From contig JAAYXY010000116.1 of NCBI GenBank assembly GCA_012515645.1, positions 1-10,725 of the forward strand: a DNA stretch of 10,725 nt, in the 5' to 3' direction. The notes below the pieces were generated by a model. It worked only from the letters and a program-made list of their open reading frames with translations, made no database searches and was not told the DNA's origin. The stretch is from Candidatus Peribacteria bacterium. GTDB lineage: Bacteria; Patescibacteriota; Gracilibacteria; Peribacterales; Peribacteraceae. The translations under genes were made by a program, and so were the position numbers. Below are positions 5,902 through 10,725 of the stretch, one piece after another (position 1 is the stretch's first letter; every line of letters begins with the position of its first letter).

Positions 5902-6677
5902 CCCCGCCGGGTCGCAAAGCACTTTTGCTGTTTATCACAGGAAACGGCTGTGTTTCCGCGCCACCTGTAAATCGGCCAACACAGAATGCCGATAAACATG
6001 TACAAAAACGACCGACACCGAATCAGAGGGCGTATCCATGCCCAAGAAACGTGTGCACGACTGCCGAAACGGGGATTCCGGCGACCCAGCCAGTTCGTGC
6101 GGTTCTCGCCCAGGTGCACGCACCGCATCGGCAAAAGCCGACGCCGCGCGGCGGGCCACAGCGCGCGGAACAGCGCATCATCAAAAGACGCATTTGTGGA
6201 CGCTTCTGGGTAACGATGCGCACAGGAAGCATGGAAGAGCTGGAAAAATCCCAGGCAAGGCAACGACTCATGGATGACCGACAAATGCGCAGGGTCCTTG
6301 CACAGATCCGCAGGAGTGCGCGCGAGTGCGCGCTGCGCAATGCCATAAAGGCACTGCGTATCGGGGTTGGCGTGTTCAAGAGCCTGCCGAAAATCCTCGG
6401 GGAGCAACACATCGCTATCCAGCACCAACAGCCAATCGCGCTTTGTAAGCGCATCTAGGCCGTCATTGATCGCCTTGCCTTTGGCAAAAGCAGCACCATC
6501 TTGGTGCAAGCGATGGGTAATGATGCATTCAATACCCTCCTTGCTGCATAGGGAGATGGTTTCTGTATCTTCCGGCACTGTAACGATAATCCACCGGTCA
6601 AAATGGCGCGCATTGCGTACGGTATGCCGCAGGTAATCGGCATAATGCACCGATACGGTCACTGCCTCCAAATACAC
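5898..6677 (-). CDS. Glycosyltransferase, family 2-like (GT-A fold)
   Basis: The 259-residue product begins YLEAVTVSVHYADYLRHTVRN, the first strand and helix of a GT-A domain. It continues with WIIVTVPEDTET and carries the metal/nucleotide-sugar motif DWLLVLDSDVLLPEDF near residues 90-105 (DSD in place of DxD). VHLGENRTNWLGR near 200 resembles the end of the catalytic domain. A short hydrophobic stretch, FLYMFIGILCWPIYRW, and a basic tail follow. The frame is open upstream to a TTG at 6758, but the GTG at 6677 is chosen because it lies 6 bases after a TACACT -10, like other genes here, and just before the first strand. Donor and acceptor are unknown. It is divergent from pheT. Confidence 0.8.
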   Translation of the reverse strand: MYLEAVTVSVHYADYLRHTVRNARHFDRWIIVTVPEDTETISLCSKEGIECIITHRLHQDGAAFAKGKAINDGLDALTKRDWLLVLDSDVLLPEDFRQALEHANPDTQCLYGIAQRALARTPADLCKDPAHLSVIHESLPCLGFFQLFHASCAHRYPEASTNASFDDALFRALWPAARRRLLPMRCVHLGENRTNWLGRRNPRFGSRAHVSWAWIRPLIRCRSFLYMFIGILCWPIYRWRGNTAVSCDKQQKCFATRRG

Positions 6678-6683
6678 AGGCAG

Positions 6684-6712
6684 AGTGTACCAAACCCTTG
6701 CAGAAGTGCCAT
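6684..6712 (-). promoter_or_regulatory. Predicted leaderless promoter of the glycosyltransferase
   Basis: Minus strand: ATGGCA (6707-6712), 17-base spacer, TACACT (6684-6689), 6 bases, then the GTG start. The -10 sequence is the same as at ugd. Confidence 0.5.
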
Positions 6713-6743
6713 GAAGTGCGATGCAAGACACAGCAGCCTGGTG

Positions 6744-6749
6744 TATGCT
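6744..6749 (+). promoter_or_regulatory. Predicted -10 element of pheT
   Basis: TATGCT lies 8 bases before the ATG at 6758 and there is no Shine-Dalgarno. The possible -35 (ATGCAA at 6721-6726, 17-base spacing) is weak. Confidence 0.4.
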
Positions 6750-6757
6750 CCGTTCCA

Positions 6758-9112
6758 ATGAAGATTTCTCTCTCCTGGCTGGGCGACTCCATTGAATGGA
6801 AAGAATATAACCCGCTCGCGATCGCCGATGCGCTCACCGCGCATACGGCAGAAGTCGATAGCGTGCAGGAGCAAGGCGCTCTCCTGGAACACTGCTGCGT
6901 CGGCCTGGTGCTGGATATACAAAAACATCCGAATGCGGATAAGCTTGTGCTCTGCGACGTGCGCACAGAAAGGGGAACAAAACGCGTGGTCTGTGGCGGC
7001 ACAAATCTGCGCACCGGCATGCGCGTTGCATTTGCCCACACGGGAGCAACCGTACGCTGGCACGGTGCCGAGATGATGACACTAACAAAGGCAAAGGTGC
7101 GCGGCGAGGAAAGCGATGGCATGATCTGCGCCGCAGAAGAACTCGACATTGCGGCGCAATTCCCGGACGCCACCGGTTCGCACATCGTGGATTTGGGCGA
7201 CGGGGAAGACGGTGTAGGCACACCGCTGCGGGAATACCTTGGATTGCAGGATGCCGTGCTGGATATCGATAATCACGCCATCACAAACCGCCCCGATCTT
7301 TTTTCGCACATCGGGTTTGCACGGGAATGCGTCGCCATCGGCCTGGCAGAATGGAAGAAGGAACCTGCCTTCCCCTTGCCAAAATTCCCATCCGGTACGC
7401 TGCCGTTTGCGATCCACAACGATACGGGCGGCCTGATCCCGCGATACCTGGCATGCACGCTATCATTGGAACGCACAGGGGAAACACCGCTCTGGATGAA
7501 GCAGCGCCTGGAGGCAACCGGATGGCGTTCACTCAACCTGCCCGTAGATATTACGAACTATGTGGCAATGGAGGTTGGCATGCCAATGCACAGCTTCGAC
7601 ATCGGGGACATACACGGCGATATCCACATGCGCACAGCCAAAAAAGGGGAACGTGTAACCACACTGGACAGCGTAGAACGTACGCTACCGGAAGGCGCGG
7701 TGGTACTCAGTGATGACGAGGGCATTTTTGATCTGCTGGGCATTATGGGAGGCTTGCGCAGTTCGACAAAAACATCCTCCCGCAACCTGCTGTTACATAG
7801 TGCAATCGTGGAACCCCAAGCAATACGCGCAGCCATGCTGGGGACAAACCTGCGCACGGACGCGGCAACGGTGTACGAAAAAGGCATACCGCGCATTGCA
7901 GCTCAGTGGGGCTTTGCCCGCGCATTGCAACTCTGCATGGAACACATCCCGGGAGCGCGCATCACCTCTGCACTGGAGGAATGGGGCACAGAAGGCGAAC
8001 CTAAAGCCATTGCCCTGCAGACATCGCAGGTGCAATCACTGCTCGGCGTGGAAATACCGGAAAAGCGATGCATCACAATATGGGAAAAACTGGGATGTAC
8101 TGTCAAAAAACCCAAAGGCAAACTCGCAGTTCTGCCGCCACTCTGGCGCGCTGGCGATCTGCGCACCTCGCAGGACATCATTGAGGAAGTCGGCCGCATA
8201 TACGGCTACAAGAACATTGAGCCTTGCATGCCGAAAGCGGACATGCGGATGCCCGCACGCGACAGCAGGATGCTGCGCATGCGACAGGCGCTCAAAGAGA
8301 GCGGGGGCACGGAACTGCTGCAACTTTCCCTTATCGGCCCCTCGCTGCTCAAAAAGTGCCGCATGGAAAGCGAGACGGACATCATAATAGAAAACCCGCT
8401 TGGTGAAGAATTGAGCATTTTACAACCCAGCACATTGCCAGGGATGCTGGAACAAGCGCAGTGCGCAATACGGCAAGTACCGTCCCGCCTGCGTACATGG
8501 ACGATCGCATCCGTGCACCGTAGCGGCGAAGAACACATGGAACTGTGCATGCTTACTACATGCAGGAAAGCGACGGATATCAAACATGACCCCTTCTTGC
8601 AGGTAAAAACCGACCTTGCGTACGCGCTGAAACAGGCGGGGCACAATATACGTATCCGCTCCGCAAAAACGGTGCCGCCATACGCGCACCCCGGCCGCTG
8701 CGCGGACATTGTGATCGACAAGGAGTGCATAGGCCAAATATGCGAATTACACCCCGCGGTGCGCAGCGCATTCGATCTGCAACACCGCGCGGCCGCGGCA
8801 ACAGTGAATGTGTCAGCGCTCCTGACCATGGAACCGGAAGTCGTCGTCGCACAGACACTCCCCCAATTCCCGGCCGTCGAATACGATGAAACAATGCAAT
8901 TCAGCAGCAAAACACCAATCGAACCGCTGCTGAAAGCAGCCGCACAGCAGAGCGACCTGCTGGCAGACATCACCGTTGCCGACCTCTACGGCGCATCGGA
9001 TGGGGAATACAGCGTAACGCTGCGATTCACCTACCGAAAGAACGACCGGACCTTGCAGGAACAAGAAGTGCGCACAGAGCACGCAAAAGTCCTGGCGGCA
9101 CTGGCAAAATAA
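6758..9112 (+). CDS. pheT: Phenylalanine--tRNA ligase beta subunit
   Basis: Beta chain of the (alpha-beta)2 synthetase that charges tRNA-Phe. The 784 residues show the full bacterial domain order: N-terminal MKISLSWLGDSI; an OB-fold tRNA-binding domain at about 45-155 (DIQKHPNADKL, VRGEESDGMICAAEEL); B3/B4 editing region at about 205-385 (SLNLPVDITNYVAMEVGMPMHSFD); B5 domain at about 410-480 (WRAGDLRTSQDIIEEVGRIYGYKNIEP); a catalytic-like domain; and a C-terminal anticodon-binding FDX-ACB domain from about 690 (LPQFPAV...VTLRFTYR). The ATG matches family N termini; the longer frame from 6698 would add an unrelated segment. pheS, usually directly upstream, is absent; the upstream gene is a divergent glycosyltransferase. 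Confidence 0.97.
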   Translation: MKISLSWLGDSIEWKEYNPLAIADALTAHTAEVDSVQEQGALLEHCCVGLVLDIQKHPNADKLVLCDVRTERGTKRVVCGGTNLRTGMRVAFAHTGATVRWHGAEMMTLTKAKVRGEESDGMICAAEELDIAAQFPDATGSHIVDLGDGEDGVGTPLREYLGLQDAVLDIDNHAITNRPDLFSHIGFARECVAIGLAEWKKEPAFPLPKFPSGTLPFAIHNDTGGLIPRYLACTLSLERTGETPLWMKQRLEATGWRSLNLPVDITNYVAMEVGMPMHSFDIGDIHGDIHMRTAKKGERVTTLDSVERTLPEGAVVLSDDEGIFDLLGIMGGLRSSTKTSSRNLLLHSAIVEPQAIRAAMLGTNLRTDAATVYEKGIPRIAAQWGFARALQLCMEHIPGARITSALEEWGTEGEPKAIALQTSQVQSLLGVEIPEKRCITIWEKLGCTVKKPKGKLAVLPPLWRAGDLRTSQDIIEEVGRIYGYKNIEPCMPKADMRMPARDSRMLRMRQALKESGGTELLQLSLIGPSLLKKCRMESETDIIIENPLGEELSILQPSTLPGMLEQAQCAIRQVPSRLRTWTIASVHRSGEEHMELCMLTTCRKATDIKHDPFLQVKTDLAYALKQAGHNIRIRSAKTVPPYAHPGRCADIVIDKECIGQICELHPAVRSAFDLQHRAAAATVNVSALLTMEPEVVVAQTLPQFPAVEYDETMQFSSKTPIEPLLKAAAQQSDLLADITVADLYGASDGEYSVTLRFTYRKNDRTLQEQEVRTEHAKVLAALAK

Positions 9113-9147
9113 ACAACACCATACGTGAAGCGCAGACAGCAACATTG

Positions 9148-9153
9148 TATGCT
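9148..9153 (+). promoter_or_regulatory. Predicted -10 element of the cobalamin adenosyltransferase gene
   Basis: TATGCT lies 6 bases before the ATG at 9160, identical to the hexamer before pheT. No good -35 or Shine-Dalgarno is visible. Confidence 0.4.
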
Positions 9154-9159
9154 GGCACT

Positions 9160-9699
9160 ATGCCAGTGACAACGCGCACCGGCGACGACGGCACAACCGG
9201 TTTGCTGGATGGCACCCGGACGGGCAAAGAATCACCGCACATACATGCTGCGGGGGAAGTGGACGAATTGAATGCCGTACTGGGAATCGCACTCGCAGAG
9301 AAACTCACAAATGAATTGGCGGCACAATTGCGTTGTATCCAGCAGGCACTCTTCGTGTTGGGGGCAGACATCGCATCAGGCAATGCGAAGACGAGTGTGC
9401 GCGTGCAGCAAGCCGACATAGAACGCCTGGAGCACTGGACGGCGCAATGGGAAAAATCCCTACCCCCGCTTGAGCGGTTCATCCTGCCGCGCGGTTGCCG
9501 CGCGGCGTGTGTGCTCCACCAGGCACGCACGGTATGCCGCCGCGCGGAACGATGGATCATCGCCGCCGGCAAAGAACGGCCTGTGTCTACACACGCACAA
9601 GTATACGTAAACAGATTAAGCGACTTCCTCTTCCTCGCTGCACGCGCTGCGAATCACGCCGAGGACATCGGCGATACTCCGTGGATACCCGACCGGTAA
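9160..9699 (+). CDS. Cob(I)alamin adenosyltransferase, PduO type
   Basis: Transfers the 5'-deoxyadenosyl group of ATP to cob(I)alamin, giving adenosylcobalamin. The 179 residues carry the PduO-family signature: ATP-binding N-terminal TTRTGDDGTTGLLDG at 4-18, GEVDELNAVLG near 33-43, FILPRGCRAACVLHQARTVCRRAER near 107-131, and YVNRLSDFLFLAAR near 149-162. The family usually has FILPGG; here the second glycine is arginine, on the edge of the active-site region. A TTG at 9145 is in frame but falls over the predicted -10, so ATG 9160 is used. No B12 synthesis gene is nearby, so it probably serves salvaged corrinoid and some adenosylcobalamin-dependent enzyme elsewhere; this is inference. Its stop directly abuts the stop of the convergent membrane gene. 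Confidence 0.93.
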   Translation: MPVTTRTGDDGTTGLLDGTRTGKESPHIHAAGEVDELNAVLGIALAEKLTNELAAQLRCIQQALFVLGADIASGNAKTSVRVQQADIERLEHWTAQWEKSLPPLERFILPRGCRAACVLHQARTVCRRAERWIIAAGKERPVSTHAQVYVNRLSDFLFLAARAANHAEDIGDTPWIPDR

Positions 9700-10011
9700 T
9701 CACCCTGCAATAGGCAACCCCAAGATTTCCCAAAAATTCAGCGTCACCACCAAAAGGAATATCGCGACCAGTGGTAACCCTATGACCAACGCGGCACCGT
9801 ATGCACGTTTACCGGGCTGCACGAGACTCGTGTACAGGCTCAGCCCTGCATAGGTAAGCATGCTGGCAGCAAGGGGCAAATCGGTAACGTGCATCCACCA
9901 CAGCGACCATTCGGGCTGTATGTCATTGCGCACCAGCAGGTATGCCAAAAAAATACCGCTCCCCAGCAGGTAGAAACAGAAGCCGGCAACGCCGCGGATT
10001 TGCGAAAGCAC
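9700..10011 (-). CDS. Small membrane protein with three predicted helices
   Basis: I do not recognise a family. The 103 residues contain three hydrophobic spans: about 11-27 (FCFYLLGSGIFLAYLLV), 43-62 (LPLAASMLTYAGLSLYTSLV) and 71-92 (GAALVIGLPLVAIFLLVVTLNF). A loop between the first two contains PEWSLWWMHVTD and a short basic loop (QPGKRAYG) joins the last two. There is no clear signal peptide. Start choice: GTG at 10011 lies 6 bases after a TACACT -10; the GTG at 10017 directly touches that hexamer and is less likely. The gene lies 53 bases downstream of rpmH on the same strand, where rnpA is found in many bacteria, but it has no RnpA features. It converges on the adenosyltransferase with no bases between stops. 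Confidence 0.72.
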   Translation of the reverse strand: MLSQIRGVAGFCFYLLGSGIFLAYLLVRNDIQPEWSLWWMHVTDLPLAASMLTYAGLSLYTSLVQPGKRAYGAALVIGLPLVAIFLLVVTLNFWEILGLPIAG

Positions 10012-10017
10012 GCACAC

Positions 10018-10046
10018 AGTGTATCACCCTGTACCGGAGCTGCCAG
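10018..10046 (-). promoter_or_regulatory. Predicted leaderless promoter of the membrane protein
   Basis: Minus strand: CTGGCA (10041-10046), 17-base spacer, TACACT (10018-10023), 6 bases, GTG at 10011. It has the same layout as the glycosyltransferase promoter. Confidence 0.45.
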
Positions 10047-10064
10047 CAATCCACGAACGGCAGA

Positions 10065-10208
10065 TTACTTGGTCTTTTTCTGTACAGTCAGGCACGCGCG
10101 ACCCTTACTGCGCCGGCGCGCGAGCACCTTGCGACCACCGCGCGTATTCGTGCGTTTAAGGAAGCCGTGAGTTCGGAGGCGCTTGCGCCACTTGAGTTTC
10201 CCTAACAT
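10065..10208 (-). CDS. rpmH: 50S ribosomal protein L34
   Basis: Small basic protein of the large ribosomal subunit. The 47 residues contain the family signature RTHGFLKRTNTRGGRKVLARRRSKGRACLTV (residues 12-42), ending in a lysine-rich tail. The N terminus MLGKLKWRKRL differs from the usual MKRTFQPS and is slightly modified, but length and core are normal. The ATG at 10208 follows the -10 element by 10 bases; a longer in-frame start at 10247 overlaps the promoter and is rejected. rpmH commonly neighbours rnpA and dnaA. Here neither is in view: downstream is a small membrane protein and upstream a divergent M16 peptidase. Confidence 0.95.
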   Translation of the reverse strand: MLGKLKWRKRLRTHGFLKRTNTRGGRKVLARRRSKGRACLTVQKKTK

Positions 10209-10218
10209 AAGCCAAGAG

Positions 10219-10247
10219 AATGTAAGGATATGCGGGGAAAGGGTCAA
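10219..10247 (-). promoter_or_regulatory. Predicted rpmH promoter
   Basis: Minus strand: TTGACC (10242-10247, 5 of 6), 17-base spacer, TACATT (10219-10224), then 10 bases to the ATG. The leader would be only about 3 bases, with no Shine-Dalgarno. Confidence 0.6.
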
Positions 10248-10280
10248 GAAAAAGCCATAGATTCATAGGAGGAGCGCAAA

Positions 10281-10313
10281 ATGCGCGCCGTGTATTTCGC
10301 ATTTTTTCACTGA
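10281..10313 (+). CDS. Possible 10-residue leader peptide with strong ribosome-binding site
   Basis: AGGAGG at 10268-10273 is followed after 7 bases by ATG at 10281 and the short frame MRAVYFAFFH, stopping at 10311. It is the only perfect Shine-Dalgarno spaced before an ATG that I see here. It ends 18 bases before the M16 peptidase start and contains the predicted -35 of that gene. No good upstream promoter is seen, so it may be chance. Confidence 0.2.
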   Translation: MRAVYFAFFH

Positions 10314-10324
10314 GGCCTTACACT
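10296..10324 (+). promoter_or_regulatory. Predicted leaderless promoter of the M16 peptidase
   Basis: TTCGCA (10296-10301), 17-base spacer, TACACT (10319-10324), 7 bases, ATG at 10332. Confidence 0.5.
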
Positions 10325-10331
10325 CCCGGAC

Positions 10332-10725
10332 ATGTATACCATCCAAACACTCCCATCCGGCCTGCGTATCCTCACCGCGCCCGGGGATGGCACAGCTTCA
10401 GTCACCGTCATGGCATTCGCCGGAGCGGGATCGCGGTACGAAAAAACGGCGGAACGCGGCATCAGCCATTTTTTGGAGCACATGTTCTTTAAAGGTGGCA
10501 AAAAGTACCGGACAACCAAAGAGGTCTCGGAAGCCATAGATGGTGTGGGTGGGGAATTTAATGCCTTCACCGGCAAAGAATATGCCGGCTACTACGTCAA
10601 AGTCGCCGCAAGGCACACAGAACTGGCATGCGATGTCCTCAGCGACATGCTCCTCTACGCATCGTTCCCGCAAGAAGAGATTGAAAAAGAGCGAGGCGTG
10701 ATTATGGAAGAAGAACGCATGTACC
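10332..10725 (+). CDS. M16 family zinc metallopeptidase, N-terminal part (runs off the window)
   Basis: The frame stays open to the window edge, giving 131 codons. It begins MYTIQTLPSGLRILTAP, the usual first strand of M16 peptidases such as mitochondrial processing peptidase beta or YmxG-type enzymes. It contains the inverted zinc motif HFLEHMFFKG (HxxEH, about residues 46-50), then GGEFNAFTGKEYAGYYVKV and, near 122-130, EKERGVIMEEERMY, which holds the distal glutamate zinc ligand region. All expected zinc-binding residues in this half are present, so this looks like an active subunit. The ATG is preferred because the family's first strand starts directly after it and a TACACT -10 lies 7 bases upstream. 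The C-terminal half is outside the window. Confidence 0.92.
   Translation, partial: MYTIQTLPSGLRILTAPGDGTASVTVMAFAGAGSRYEKTAERGISHFLEHMFFKGGKKYRTTKEVSEAIDGVGGEFNAFTGKEYAGYYVKVAARHTELACDVLSDMLLYASFPQEEIEKERGVIMEEERMY

Noticed and set aside
5736..6458. 240-residue plus-strand frame
   Set aside because: It runs through the tRNA-Ser gene and the palindrome and is antisense to the glycosyltransferase, so it is not a credible gene.
6698..6757. N-terminal extension of pheT
   Set aside because: The extra residues do not fit PheT, while MKISLSWLGDSI is the typical N terminus and a -10 lies just before that ATG.
10278..10307. Plus-strand terminator AAAATGCG/CGCATTTT plus T run
   Set aside because: No plus-strand gene ends upstream of it and its right arm overlaps the predicted -35 of the peptidase. 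It is retained only as a possible attenuator-like stem.

Overview
The window (about 55% G+C by eye) reads as part of a small, compact bacterial chromosome. Intergenic gaps are short, and almost no start codon has a Shine-Dalgarno sequence. Several genes instead carry a -10-like hexamer only 6 to 10 bases before the start, which suggests leaderless transcription. This style, a short archaeal/Thermotoga-like SahH and an S23-type four-helix gene bordered by heptad repeats fit a Patescibacteria/CPR genome, perhaps close to Peregrinibacteria. That placement is an inference from gene style only.

Left block (1-2775, all minus strand): ugd (UDP-glucose 6-dehydrogenase), then a UDP-glucuronate 4-epimerase-like gene, then an S23-type four-helix-bundle gene coupled to it by an ATGA overlap. 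The first two would make UDP-glucuronate and then UDP-galacturonate for surface glycans. The four-helix gene is A+T-rich and bordered by inverted heptad repeats. A G-rich heptad array supplies the last codons and the stop of ugd.

Middle block (2846-5192, plus strand): a short array of 14-base units lies in the divergent promoter region. It is followed by an adenosine kinase gene broken by one in-frame TAG, then S-adenosylhomocysteine hydrolase. These are consecutive steps of the methyl cycle: SahH releases adenosine and the kinase removes it.

RNA block (5191-5901, minus strand): tRNA-Ser(GGA) with an encoded CCA lies beside a cluster of three inverted repeats, two of which share an identical 30-base sequence. 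Beyond it is a 340-base stretch without a credible ORF. It has a good minus-strand promoter, long-range complementarity and a textbook minus-strand terminator abutting the sahH stop. I could not match it to tmRNA, RNase P RNA, SRP RNA or 6S RNA, and I propose it as an unidentified structured RNA.

Right block (5898-10725): a family-2-like glycosyltransferase (minus), pheT (plus, without pheS beside it), a PduO-type cob(I)alamin adenosyltransferase (plus), a small three-helix membrane protein (minus), rpmH (minus) and the start of an M16 zinc peptidase (plus, cut by the window edge).
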